DNA from: Erysipelotrichaceae bacterium
Lineage (GTDB): Bacteria > Bacillota_I > Bacilli_A > Erysipelotrichales > Erysipelotrichaceae
Reading direction: 5' to 3'
Assembly: GCA_012513225.1 (NCBI GenBank)
Contig: JAAZCQ010000024.1
Location: forward strand, 1-64,000
DNA length: 64,000 bases
Part shown: in pieces, positions 8,827 through 16,919 of the stretch
Layout: every line of letters starts with the position of its first letter
How positions within the stretch are numbered: position 1 is the first letter of the stretch
Made by a program: the position numbers and the translations under genes
The notes under the pieces: model-generated
Database searches by the model: none
What the model was told of the DNA's origin: nothing
Seen by the model: the letters and a program-made list of their open reading frames with translations, nothing else

Positions 8827-9642
8827 ATGATGAAAAATATTAAAGATATTAAATTACTTGTTTTTGATATAGATGGTACTATATTAATTGCTGGTAATGA
8901 TACCGTAACTCCTGCTTTGAAAAAAGCCTTAAAAAAAGCAAAAGAAAATGGCTTTGATGTAATGATTGCAACTGGAAGACACTATAAGTTTATTCCAAAG
9001 CTTTTATTAGAAGACGTTGATCCAAACTACTTAGTTACTATAAATGGAGGTTGTTTAGTAGATAGGAATGGTTTAGTAATTGAGCAACATGAAATGGATC
9101 AAACAGAAATAGATAGATTAACAACGGTTTGTGATGAAAATGGAGTTTCAATTGCGTTAAAATGTAAAGATGATATTGTTGTTTATACATATTTTGATCA
9201 ATATGCTGAGGGTTATTTAGGTTTAGATTCACCTTTATCTAAACTTTTAGTAGATGATACTATAAATAGAGATTATCATCTTAGAGTGGGTCCTCCTTTA
9301 GGTGGATTCTTAATTGGAGATCACCCTACAATATTTAAAATAAAAGAAGATTTTCCTAAGTTAGAATTTGCAAGATCACATTCAGTTGGTTTTGATATTT
9401 ATATGTCTGAAACAACAAAAGCAACTACTATTGAATCATTTTTAAATCACAGAGGATTAAATTGGAATAATGTAATTGCATTTGGAGATGCTGGTAATGA
9501 TACAGAAATGATTAAAAGAGCAACAATTGGAGTTGCGCTAGGAAATGCTCCTGATTATGTAAAAAAACATGCTGATTATGTTAGTGATACCGTTGAAAAT
9601 GATGGTGCACTAAAAGCCTTAGAGTATTTCAAAATAATTTAA
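8827..9642 (+). CDS. HAD-superfamily phosphatase, Cof type (IIB)
   Basis: A 271-residue Cof-like phosphatase. Motif I is DIDGTI near residue 14, motif II ATGR lies near 50, and the C-terminal motif is IAFGDAGNDTEMI. It is a paralogue of the HAD gene at 7834-8649. The start codon follows an extended -10 by 6 bases and has no ribosome site, suggesting leaderless translation; ATG 8830 is an equally possible start. Its last 24 bases overlap the 3' end of the converging rluA-type gene, and its terminator lies inside that gene. Confidence 0.88.
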   Translation: MMKNIKDIKLLVFDIDGTILIAGNDTVTPALKKALKKAKENGFDVMIATGRHYKFIPKLLLEDVDPNYLVTINGGCLVDRNGLVIEQHEMDQTEIDRLTTVCDENGVSIALKCKDDIVVYTYFDQYAEGYLGLDSPLSKLLVDDTINRDYHLRVGPPLGGFLIGDHPTIFKIKEDFPKLEFARSHSVGFDIYMSETTKATTIESFLNHRGLNWNNVIAFGDAGNDTEMIKRATIGVALGNAPDYVKKHADYVSDTVENDGALKALEYFKII

Positions 9643-10467
9643 ATCATTATTAGGTGGTAAAACAACCACCTTTTTTTTATTAGTTATAATGTCATTCCAT
9701 TCTAACTTATATGCATATAGACCCATGCTTTTAAAATCTTTGGACTTTTTCCCATATAATTCATCATTTACAATAAAAAGATTTTTATATTGTAAATGTA
9801 CTCTAATCTGGTGTGTTCTACCTGTTTCTAAAACACAATTTAATAAAGTATAGTTATTCTTTTTTTTAAGTATACTCACTTTTGTTACAGCACTTTTTCC
9901 TGTTTTAGAAACTCTATATTTTTTTGAATTATGTCTATCTCTTCCAATAGGCTCATTTATAATTATATTTTCATTAATATTGCCCATTACAATTGCTTTA
10001 TAATATCTTTTTATCATTTTATTTGAAAGTAAAAAATCTAAATATGGTTGAAAAAAAGTACTTTTGCTATACATTACTAATCCTTGAGTTTGATTATCTA
10101 ATCTATGTAAATGTCTTATAGGAATATTTAAATTATTATTAAAATAATATCTTGCAACTCTATTACCTAAACTATTAGTTTCATTATGTACAATTATTCC
10201 TTCAGGCTTATTTACAACTAATATATATTCATCTTCATATATTACATCACATTCTAAATCATCTAATTCATAATCTATTCCAGCTTTTTCTTCAATTATT
10301 AACTCATCATTTAATTGCATGACTGTATTTAGATTAACTTTATTATTATTTAAAGTTATATTATTACTAGATAAAAGTAAGTATTTATTTTTCTTAGATT
10401 GTTTATAGTAATCTAAAAAATACTCTATTGTTTTATTTTCAAATTGTTTGCTTATAATCAATTTCAT
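9619..10467 (-). CDS. RluA-family pseudouridine synthase
   Basis: A 282-residue enzyme predicted to convert uridine to pseudouridine in rRNA or tRNA. Residues about 1-75 resemble a weak S4-like RNA-binding domain. The catalytic domain starts at VVNKPEGIIVH, has the catalytic Asp in HRLDNQTQGL and the late motif GRTHQIRVHLQ. Which RNA position it modifies is not clear. Its start codon overlaps the stop of the upstream dehydrogenase gene by one base (TAATG), so translation is coupled. Its 3' end encodes the opposing gene's terminator in the KKKVVVLPP segment. Confidence 0.87.
   Translation of the reverse strand: MKLIISKQFENKTIEYFLDYYKQSKKNKYLLLSSNNITLNNNKVNLNTVMQLNDELIIEEKAGIDYELDDLECDVIYEDEYILVVNKPEGIIVHNETNSLGNRVARYYFNNNLNIPIRHLHRLDNQTQGLVMYSKSTFFQPYLDFLLSNKMIKRYYKAIVMGNINENIIINEPIGRDRHNSKKYRVSKTGKSAVTKVSILKKKNNYTLLNCVLETGRTHQIRVHLQYKNLFIVNDELYGKKSKDFKSMGLYAYKLEWNDIITNKKKVVVLPPNNDLNYFEIL
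9652..9679 (+). terminator. Intrinsic terminator embedded in the 3' coding end of the rluA-type gene
   Basis: AGGTGGT (9652-9658) pairs perfectly with ACCACCT (9665-9671) around a 6-base loop, followed directly by a T run. It terminates the plus-strand HAD gene ending at 9642 and lies wholly inside the coding sequence of the opposing gene. Confidence 0.88.
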
Positions 10468-11576
10468 TATTCAAAATCAAATTTATAATCTAGATTTAAT
10501 TCATTTCTAATTAAAATTATTTCTTTTTGTACCTCTAAAGATATAGGCACTCCTTTATCTTTTCTTTCTAACCATGTTAGATATTCTTTTTCTCCTGCTG
10601 TATATATTCTTTCACACCCTGGCGCTTTTTTTGCATTCCTTAATTCTCTAAGTATATCACCAGTAGTTTTCTTAAACTCTTTTAGTCCTATAAAATTTTC
10701 TGGGTTTATAACTATGAAAAAATGTCCAAGTGGAATTCTTATATTTTTACCATCTTTATCAACATCTACTACACCACTTAAAAAAGCTGCAGATGATAAT
10801 GCGGTGGATAATATTTCTACAACACTCGCAAATCCATAACCCTTATAGCCACCTAATTCTTCACCTATACCTCCTAAAGGAGCTAAAGCTGCTTTTCCTA
10901 AAGTTAAATCTTTAAGAATTTGATTGCTATCAGTTAATGGTTCTCCATTTTCTGATATAACAGTTCCTTTTGGTGTAGGTATATTATTTCTTGCATAAAA
11001 TTCTATCTTTCCTCTTTGTGTTATTGATGTTGCAGCATCAAAACAAAAATCAAACTCTTCATCAGTAGGCATACTAAATGTTAATGGATTAGTACCAAGT
11101 TTATTTTCTACACTGAATGTTGGTGCAATAGAAGGTCTTGCATTTGTTCCAGTAATACCAATTAACCCTTCTTTACTAGCCATACTACTCCAATATCCAG
11201 CTATACCATAATGCGTAGAATTTCTAACTGTAATCATTGCAAGTCCATATTTTTTTGCCTTTTCTATAGCCATCTGCATGGCTTTATAGCTTGCTACCAT
11301 TCCCATTCCATCATGTGCATCTAGTACTGCAGTAGTCATAGTTTCCTTTATTACTTCTATGTTTGTTATTGGATTTTGTATTTTATTTTTTATTCTATCT
11401 AAATAAATAGGTTTGAATCTATTACAGCCATGTGATTCAATTCCCCTTCTATCACTTTCTAATAGTACATCTGCAATTATAACTGCATCTTCTTTTGGTA
11501 CTCCATACCCTTTAAATGCATCAATTAAAAAATTATTCATTACTTCCCATTTTATAAACGGTCTATCATCTATCAT
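10467..11576 (-). CDS. Malate/L-lactate dehydrogenase family oxidoreductase (type-2, YlbC/AllD/ComC-like)
   Basis: A 369-residue NAD(P)-dependent 2-hydroxyacid dehydrogenase of the family unrelated to classical LDH/MDH. Recognisable parts are DRRGIESHGCNRF near residue 42, the conserved NSTHYGIAGYW stretch near 118 and GGYKGYGFA near 245. Members oxidise malate, lactate, ureidoglycolate or sulfolactate, and the sequence alone does not tell which. The ribosome site GGAGG precedes ATG 11576. It is coupled to the downstream pseudouridine synthase gene by a one-base overlap, though no functional link is obvious. Confidence 0.87.
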   Translation of the reverse strand: MIDDRPFIKWEVMNNFLIDAFKGYGVPKEDAVIIADVLLESDRRGIESHGCNRFKPIYLDRIKNKIQNPITNIEVIKETMTTAVLDAHDGMGMVASYKAMQMAIEKAKKYGLAMITVRNSTHYGIAGYWSSMASKEGLIGITGTNARPSIAPTFSVENKLGTNPLTFSMPTDEEFDFCFDAATSITQRGKIEFYARNNIPTPKGTVISENGEPLTDSNQILKDLTLGKAALAPLGGIGEELGGYKGYGFASVVEILSTALSSAAFLSGVVDVDKDGKNIRIPLGHFFIVINPENFIGLKEFKKTTGDILRELRNAKKAPGCERIYTAGEKEYLTWLERKDKGVPISLEVQKEIILIRNELNLDYKFDFE

Positions 11577-11636
11577 TTTAAGCCTCCACAGTTTTTTATT
11601 GTTATATCTAAAATATTATGATGATCTATTATTTAT

Positions 11637-12290
11637 TTACTTTATTTCCCAAATAAAGGTTACTGTATCACTTACATTTATATCTTCCGGTTCAATAGTT
11701 GGTGAAAAAGACATCTCTTTAACCATAGCTCTATTTTCCACATCATACATTGTAGGTGAATAAAGATTTAATTGATCTAAGTTATAATCTATTTTGACTA
11801 ATTTTCCCAAATCTACATTTGAGCTTTCAGCAAGTATTTTTGCAGTACTTTTTGCATTTTTAGTTGCTTGGATTAGTAATTCTTCATTAACTCCTACTTT
11901 ATCTTTAATTGAAAATTGTATATTTAATTTAGGATTTGCATTAGTATTAGTAATTGCCGTTAAAACTTTTGACATTAAATTTGAATCAAAGTCAAACTCT
12001 AAATTTAATCCTTGTTCACATACATATCCATCAAATTTACTTTTATAATTATTTTCTTCATCTCTATAATTTTCATAATGTGTTCTAACATTAAAACTTG
12101 TTGTTTTTAAATCTTTCTTATCAAAACCTACTGATTCAATTGCAGATGTTATTTTATCCACTGAATTAGTTGCTAATTCCATCATTTCATCGTAATCTAA
12201 CTTATGGCTTTCTAAAATCATATTTATAATAACTAAATCAACTTTAACACTTACTTTTGCTTTTGCTTTTACTGTAATTAAACGATCCAT
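11637..12290 (-). CDS. SIMPL (DUF541) domain protein
   Basis: A 217-residue protein of the SIMPL/DUF541 family, a fold found in bacterial periplasmic or surface proteins and in a signalling adaptor-binding protein of animals. The whole length fits one domain, with a typical start around VKAKAKVSVKVDLVIINM and the conserved middle NTNANPKLNIQFSI. No signal peptide is visible, so it is predicted to be cytosolic, unlike many members. The ribosome site AAGGAG precedes ATG 12290. Its role is unknown. Confidence 0.8.
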   Translation of the reverse strand: MDRLITVKAKAKVSVKVDLVIINMILESHKLDYDEMMELATNSVDKITSAIESVGFDKKDLKTTSFNVRTHYENYRDEENNYKSKFDGYVCEQGLNLEFDFDSNLMSKVLTAITNTNANPKLNIQFSIKDKVGVNEELLIQATKNAKSTAKILAESSNVDLGKLVKIDYNLDQLNLYSPTMYDVENRAMVKEMSFSPTIEPEDINVSDTVTFIWEIK

Positions 12291-12353
12291 TTTTTCTCCT
12301 TACTTTTTACTTATAAAATTATTCTAGCATACTATGATACTTATTAATTGGAT

Positions 12354-13340
12354 TTAGATTCTTTCTTTTTCTTTTAACCAAGTGATAGTATCAGTTATCG
12401 TATCTTTCATATCTCTAGTTTTATATCCTAATTCTTTTGTTGCCTTTTTATGAGAAAAATTAGCATTTGAACTTAAAGTATATATTGAATATGGAGTAAA
12501 TAAAGGTGTTTGATTTAGCATTTTATAATAAAATTCAGTTAAAGGAGCAATTATTTTAATAAACCATATTGGTAAGTAAATACTTACTTTCTTTTTACCC
12601 GATATATCATGTAATAAAGTTAAAATTTCTTCTACTTTAAAATATTTGTTTGAAAGAATATAACATTCTCCACATATTCCTTTATCACAAATTAATATTA
12701 TTCCATTAGCTACATCTCTAACATCAACAAAATCATATCCTCCATTTACTCCAGCTGGAAGTCTTCCTTTATAATAATCAATTATTAAAGTTGTTAGATG
12801 CCCATTTCCATAATCATATGGTCCAATTATTCCTGATGGATGTACAATACAAGCGTTTAAACCTTGTTTAACTGCTTCCATAACATAAGCACTTGCCTCT
12901 GACTTAGTCTTAGCATAAAGACCTATTACTTCTTCAGCATTAAATTTTGTTATTTCAGTTATTACTTTATTATTTTTTAATTCAGGAAGCGCATGAACTG
13001 AGCTAACATAAATTAGTTTTAATACATTATATTCTTTACATAAATCAACAATATTCTTTGTTCCATTTACATTTACATCATAAACTTTTTGATTAAATTT
13101 TGATGTTATTGACACAATACCTGCACAGTGAATAACAATCATTTTTTTACCATTTAAATTTTCAAAGCATTCTCTAATACTTTCTTTATCACATATATCT
13201 CCATAGTATAATTCCACATCCTTTGGAGCATGTTTTTCATTTGGTAAAACAAGAGCACGAACCTGCTTTTTTTTCTTAATTAAGTCCTTAACAATAACAC
13301 TTCCCAAATGACCTGCAGCTCCAGTTATTAAATAAATCAT
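12354..13340 (-). CDS. NAD-dependent epimerase/dehydratase (extended SDR family)
   Basis: A 328-residue Rossmann oxidoreductase. The nucleotide-binding motif GAAGHLG lies at residues 7-13, the CAG-type strand HCAGIVSI near 77, and the catalytic-type YAKTKSEA (Tyr-x3-Lys) near 147-151. The layout is that of 3-beta-HSD/dihydroflavonol reductase-like SDRs acting on sugars or lipids. GGAGG lies 8 bases before ATG 13340; the frame extends to 13355 but lacks a ribosome site there. Neighbours do not point to a substrate. Confidence 0.84.
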   Translation of the reverse strand: MIYLITGAAGHLGSVIVKDLIKKKKQVRALVLPNEKHAPKDVELYYGDICDKESIRECFENLNGKKMIVIHCAGIVSITSKFNQKVYDVNVNGTKNIVDLCKEYNVLKLIYVSSVHALPELKNNKVITEITKFNAEEVIGLYAKTKSEASAYVMEAVKQGLNACIVHPSGIIGPYDYGNGHLTTLIIDYYKGRLPAGVNGGYDFVDVRDVANGIILICDKGICGECYILSNKYFKVEEILTLLHDISGKKKVSIYLPIWFIKIIAPLTEFYYKMLNQTPLFTPYSIYTLSSNANFSHKKATKELGYKTRDMKDTITDTITWLKEKERI

Positions 13341-13491
13341 TTTAATATCCTCCATTAGATCAATCTCTATAATCTTTTTTAAAATATTAGTATTATTTAT
13401 AAAAATTTTAATCTTTTCTACTATCTTTAGTATACTAAAATGTACAACGTTATAGTTTATAAAATGGTAATTTCAAATTTAATTTAATAAT

Positions 13492-13531
13492 AAAAAATGT
13501 TTGAACTATAAATTTAGTACAAACATTTTTT
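13492..13531 (-). terminator. Terminator of the NifX/MinD-like operon
   Basis: A perfect 12-bp inverted repeat (AAAAAATGTTTG at 13492-13503 with its complement at 13520-13531) and 16-base loop. It ends in a T run when read on the minus strand, just after the last gene of the operon. Confidence 0.85.
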
Positions 13532-13548
13532 ATTAATTTATATTTTAT

Positions 13549-13905
13549 TTATTCACCACACTCATCATGGTGTTTATGTTCATGACAAACAGAGCCTGTA
13601 GATTTTAATAAACCTTTTAGATAAGCATCTACTGCTATTTTAACATCACCAGTTGCACCAACAATCACTTCAATATTTTTTTCATTAAAAATATCAATAG
13701 CTCCACTTCCCATACCTCCAGAAATGATAACATTTACACCCAAATCATTTAAGAAATTTGGTAAAAAACCAGGTTTATGTCCAGGGTTTGGTATGGCTTC
13801 ACTTTTATTAACTTGTCCATTTTCTGTATCAAAAATTACAAAATCTTTACAATGTCCAAAATGCTCACTTACTTTACCATTTTCACTTGCTACAGCTATT
13901 CTCAT
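13549..13905 (-). CDS. NifX/NifB-fold (dinitrogenase Fe-Mo cofactor family) protein with His/Cys tail
   Basis: A 118-residue protein of the ribonuclease H-like fold used to carry Fe-Mo cofactor precursors in nitrogenase assembly, also found in the orange protein of anaerobes. It begins MRIAVASENGKVSEHFGHC, the family hallmark, and has the Gly-rich GGMGSGAI stretch. The tail carries many His and Cys residues (VCHEHKHHDEC), which suggests metal binding. GGAGG precedes ATG 13905. It is the last gene of the six-gene operon; no nitrogenase genes are in view, so a nif role is unlikely. Confidence 0.85.
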   Translation of the reverse strand: MRIAVASENGKVSEHFGHCKDFVIFDTENGQVNKSEAIPNPGHKPGFLPNFLNDLGVNVIISGGMGSGAIDIFNEKNIEVIVGATGDVKIAVDAYLKGLLKSTGSVCHEHKHHDECGE

Positions 13906-13952
13906 TATTATATCCTCCATTTTTATAATTTATTAGCTTATTAATAATTCTT

Positions 13953-14816
13953 TCAATCAAATAGTATATCTAATACTTCCTTATAAATTACCTCAACTGC
14001 TTTTTTAGAAATACAATCTACATCAACTATACTCATTCCACTATTTATTGCCTTTATTGCAGCAGTATCAAATGGAATTTTACCAGCAAAATTTATTTTG
14101 TTTTTTTCACAAAACTCTTCAATTTTTTCTGTTTTCTCAATATTAGTATCATACTTATTTACACATACTGCAATCTTAACTTGAAATTTTTGTGCAGTCT
14201 TTATAATTCTATCCATATCACTTATTCCCGATAGAGAAGGTTCAGTAACTATTAAAACCATATCAACACCGCTCAAAGATGCAATTACAGGACAGCCTAT
14301 TCCTGGTGAACCATCAATTATTGCCAGTTTTGTTTCAATCGCTTCATTCTTCATTTGTTTTTTCACTTCACTAACTAACATTCCAGAAGTTCCACTTCCC
14401 ATTTTTAATTGTGCTGTTGAAAATACTTTTTCATTATCTGAATAAAGCATTAATTCACCATCTACCGATTGAACTAAAGATATAGCTTTTACAGGACAAA
14501 CAAATTCGCAAACTCCACACCCTTCACAAGCATATTGATCAACTTTATAATATGGACTAGATGTTATTGCATCAAACCTACAATTTTCTATACATTTATT
14601 GCAACTAATACAAATATTCGTATCAATACTAGCTTTTGGTAATCCATAATAATCACTAATTATAGGCCTGTTTTCATGTTTTGTTACAAGATGCAAATTA
14701 GGAGCATCAATATCACAATCTGCGTAAACTTTAGCATTAAAAAGTTTTATAAAAGCACTTGCAACAGTTGTTTTTCCAGTGCCTCCCTTTCCACTAAGGA
14801 TTAACAGTTGTTTCAT
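13953..14816 (-). CDS. MinD-superfamily P-loop ATPase with inserted 2x[4Fe-4S] ferredoxin domain
   Basis: A 287-residue ATPase. The deviant Walker A is KGGTGKTT at 10-17. A ferredoxin insert holds two full cluster motifs: Cys69, 72, 75, 79 and Cys97, 100, 103, 107. The switch region IDGSPGIGCPV follows. This architecture matches the ATPases of the orange-protein (Orp) complex in sulfate reducers and similar uncharacterised operons of clostridia and archaea. It overlaps its paralogue upstream by 23 bases, implying coupled synthesis and perhaps a heterodimer. Ribosome site AAAGGAGG fits ATG 14816. Confidence 0.88.
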   Translation of the reverse strand: MKQLLILSGKGGTGKTTVASAFIKLFNAKVYADCDIDAPNLHLVTKHENRPIISDYYGLPKASIDTNICISCNKCIENCRFDAITSSPYYKVDQYACEGCGVCEFVCPVKAISLVQSVDGELMLYSDNEKVFSTAQLKMGSGTSGMLVSEVKKQMKNEAIETKLAIIDGSPGIGCPVIASLSGVDMVLIVTEPSLSGISDMDRIIKTAQKFQVKIAVCVNKYDTNIEKTEKIEEFCEKNKINFAGKIPFDTAAIKAINSGMSIVDVDCISKKAVEVIYKEVLDILFD

Positions 14817-15651
14817 TTCCTGCCTCCTTTATAACTTTATCTAGTAAATTAGAAAATAATTGATTATATTTTCCACTTTTTTCAACAGCTATTTCCCCAT
14901 TTGAGTTAATTTTTCCTAATTCTGTATCAAACGGTATTTTTTCAATTATTTTTATATTATTTTTTACACAAAATTTTTTTACTGGATTTTCTTCTTCTAA
15001 ATACTTATTTATTATTACTCCAAAAGGTTTATTAAACAATCTTACCAGTTCATATACCATATTAAGATTATGTACTCCAAATATAGTTGGTTCTGCTACT
15101 AATATACAGTAATCAACATCTCTAATTGTCTCCATTACTATACAAGCACTGCCTGGAGGACAATCTATAATTGTCAATTTATCCTTATTTTTATTTTCAT
15201 CAATCAACTTTTTTACTATTGGTATACCTGAAGCTTCTCCGATATTTAAGATTCCAGTATATATAGATATATTATTGTAATATCCTTTTTCAACTTTTCC
15301 AATTACTTTTTCAGTTTCAAAAAGGGCATCTTCAGGGCAAACTAGCATGCATCCTCCACAGGAATGACAAATTTCATCAAATATAAATAATTTATTTTTT
15401 ATATAAGCTAGTGCATTAAACTTACAAAATTCAACACATTTCCTGCATCCATTACATTTTTCATTATCTACTTTAGGAATTTTAACTGTCACATCTTCTT
15501 TTTGAATATTTTTTGGTTTGAAATATAAGTGCCCATTAGGCTCTTCAACATCACAATCAATATATATTGATTCTTTTGCTACAGTAGACAAATTCACTGA
15601 AACAAGAGTTTTCCCTGTGCCTCCTTTTCCACTTAGTACAGCAATTTTCAT
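14794..15651 (-). CDS. MinD-superfamily P-loop ATPase with inserted 2x[4Fe-4S] ferredoxin domain (paralogue)
   Basis: A 285-residue paralogue of the following gene. The Walker A KGGTGKT begins at residue 9. Cluster motifs are Cys66, 69, 72, 76 and Cys95, 98, 101, 105, and the switch motif is IDCPPGSACIV. I chose ATG 15651, one base after the stop of the upstream NifX-like gene, because the ATPase fold starts exactly there (MKIAVLSGKGG). The open frame runs on to 15693 but that part only shadows the upstream gene. There is no good ribosome site, so re-initiation from the upstream gene is likely. Confidence 0.87.
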   Translation of the reverse strand: MKIAVLSGKGGTGKTLVSVNLSTVAKESIYIDCDVEEPNGHLYFKPKNIQKEDVTVKIPKVDNEKCNGCRKCVEFCKFNALAYIKNKLFIFDEICHSCGGCMLVCPEDALFETEKVIGKVEKGYYNNISIYTGILNIGEASGIPIVKKLIDENKNKDKLTIIDCPPGSACIVMETIRDVDYCILVAEPTIFGVHNLNMVYELVRLFNKPFGVIINKYLEEENPVKKFCVKNNIKIIEKIPFDTELGKINSNGEIAVEKSGKYNQLFSNLLDKVIKEAGNETTVNP

Positions 15652-15652
15652 A

Positions 15653-16021
15653 TTAGTTTTCGTTGTGTCCATGAAATCCTGCATGTATTTCATCTAACAA
15701 ATTTAGTTTTTTATCAATAAATCCTTGAATATTCTCTTTTGCAGATGGATAAACTGTTTTAAATATTTTTATATCTGCAGAATTTAAAACTTCAGCTGCT
15801 TTCTCTCCACAACGAGGTGTTAATAAAGCTTCTACTTCATTATCTACAATTATCTGAGCTGCTTTAATACCTGCACCACCAACATCAGATGCAGCAAAAT
15901 TATCTATAAAGTTACTTTCTTGTGTTTCAATATCATAAATAAGAAAATATGGTGATCTTCCAAATGAAGCACATACATTTGTTTCAATATTTTTCTCATT
16001 TACAGGAATTGCGATTTTCAT
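15653..16021 (-). CDS. NifX/NifB-fold (dinitrogenase Fe-Mo cofactor family) protein
   Basis: A 122-residue cofactor-carrier-like protein starting MKIAIPVNEKNIETNVCASFG and containing the conserved DVGGAGIKAAQ and a late TPRCGEKA. It ends in a short His-containing tail (GFHGHNEN). It is a paralogue of the last gene of the operon, so the operon holds two carriers and two ATPases. GGAG precedes ATG 16021. By analogy with orange protein, it may hold a metal-sulfur cluster; that is inference. Confidence 0.84.
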   Translation of the reverse strand: MKIAIPVNEKNIETNVCASFGRSPYFLIYDIETQESNFIDNFAASDVGGAGIKAAQIIVDNEVEALLTPRCGEKAAEVLNSADIKIFKTVYPSAKENIQGFIDKKLNLLDEIHAGFHGHNEN

Positions 16022-16044
16022 TATTATACTCCATTCTATTACTG

Positions 16045-16413
16045 TTATTTTATATTTAAATTTTCAAAATGCTTTCTTCTATGTTTATGACATCCTCTAC
16101 CACAACTTTCTTCATCATTATCACAAAGTTTATAATCCCCACCCTTTATGATTAGTATTTTTCCATTAACTAATGAATCAGCTATCTTTTTTCTTGCCAT
16201 TACATAAATTCCTTGAACAGTACTACGTGCAATATTCATTTGAGTTGCACACTCTTCTTGTGTAAAACCATTCAAGTCAATTAATCTAATTGTTTCATAT
16301 TCATCTACACTCATAATAATATGATTATCAATATTTTCTGATGCATCAAGAGGACCAAATCTATTACTTATAGGTAAACAACAAACCTTTCTCCATTTTC
16401 TAGGTCTTGCCAT
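16045..16413 (-). CDS. DUF134 family DNA-binding protein
   Basis: A 122-residue protein of the DUF134 family, small helix-turn-helix proteins that accompany NifX/MinD-like genes in anaerobes. The start [14 protein letters not shown] is typical. The helix-turn-helix spans about residues 50-85 ([19 protein letters not shown]). The C-terminus is Cys/His-rich ([19 protein letters not shown]), possibly a metal sensor. It is the obvious candidate to regulate this operon through the inverted repeat around the promoter. TGGAGG precedes the ATG. Confidence 0.88.
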   Translation of the reverse strand: MARPRKWRKVCCLPISNRFGPLDASENIDNHIIMSVDEYETIRLIDLNGFTQEECATQMNIARSTVQGIYVMARKKIADSLVNGKILIIKGGDYKLCDNDEESCGRGCHKHRRKHFENLNIK

Positions 16414-16441
16414 ATTTTATACCTCCATTTTAACCATAAAT

Positions 16442-16461
16442 AGCCAGAGCGTCCTCTGGCT
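16442..16461. other. Intra-operon hairpin
   Basis: A perfect 8-bp stem (AGCCAGAG with CTCTGGCT) and 4-base loop lie between the first and second genes of the operon. It is GC-rich against a very AT-rich background, but neither side carries a T run. It may be an mRNA processing or stabilising structure rather than a terminator. Confidence 0.6.
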
Positions 16462-16476
16462 TAAATTAATGAAAAA

Positions 16477-16740
16477 TTATAAATTATTTAATTGATTGTC
16501 AATAAAATCTAGTTTATTTTGAAGTTCGATTTTTTTATTTTTAAGTAATTCTCTATCATTTAGAGTAATATCTTGTTCAAAGCCATTACCTCTATTAAAT
16601 CTACATCCTACTTCATTTCTACAATTTAATCTACGGCCTGGTCTTCTTCCTTGTCCAAACATATTCATTTCTTCATTAAAGCGTCCTAGTCCTCTTCTAG
16701 ATTCTACTTTATTATTGCCCATACCTCTTCCTCTTTTCAC
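16477..16740 (-). CDS. Small Arg/Gly-rich DUF5320-like protein
   Basis: An 87-residue protein. The N-terminal half is rich in Arg, Gly and Asn (GQGRRPGRRLNCRNEVGC) with two Cys. The C-terminal third is a predicted coiled coil (about residues 60-87). It resembles the small DUF5320-type proteins that lead NifX/DUF134 operons in other anaerobes; this match is by pattern only. The start is GTG 16740, 8 bases after AGGAGG; the next GTG upstream (16749) is too close to that site. It is the first gene of the operon. Confidence 0.68.
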   Translation of the reverse strand: MKRGRGMGNNKVESRRGLGRFNEEMNMFGQGRRPGRRLNCRNEVGCRFNRGNGFEQDITLNDRELLKNKKIELQNKLDFIDNQLNNL

Positions 16741-16757
16741 TAATTTCACCTCCTAAC

Positions 16758-16815
16758 GTTAATGACATATGCCATCTATCTATATTATACACTATTTGTG
16801 GCATATGTCATTAAC
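16758..16815 (-). promoter_or_regulatory. Promoter inside a perfect 17-bp inverted repeat (operator candidate) of the NifX/MinD operon
   Basis: GTTAATGACATATGCCA at 16758-16774 is exactly repeated inverted at 16799-16815, separated by 24 bases. The spacer carries a minus-strand TATAAT (16789-16784), and the right arm covers the -35 position. Each arm contains CATATG, itself a palindrome. The placement suggests two operator half-sites that bracket RNA polymerase. Confidence 0.65.
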
Positions 16816-16846
16816 TATTTTCTTAAAAGTATAATTAATTAAACAA

Positions 16847-16855
16847 TGATATAAT
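16847..16855 (+). promoter_or_regulatory. Extended -10 promoter of the small lipoprotein gene
   Basis: TGATATAAT is a perfect extended -10 followed by about 58 bases of leader before the AAAGGAG site and ATG 16920. No -35 stands out. Confidence 0.55.
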
Positions 16856-16919
16856 AAAATTAAGAATAGATAGTTTATTATATAAATAATAATATTTCAT
16901 TATAAAAGGAGATAATTAC

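Noticed and set aside
11413-12048. Open frames antisense to the dehydrogenase and SIMPL genes
   Set aside because: They are shadows of genes with good starts and recognised families.
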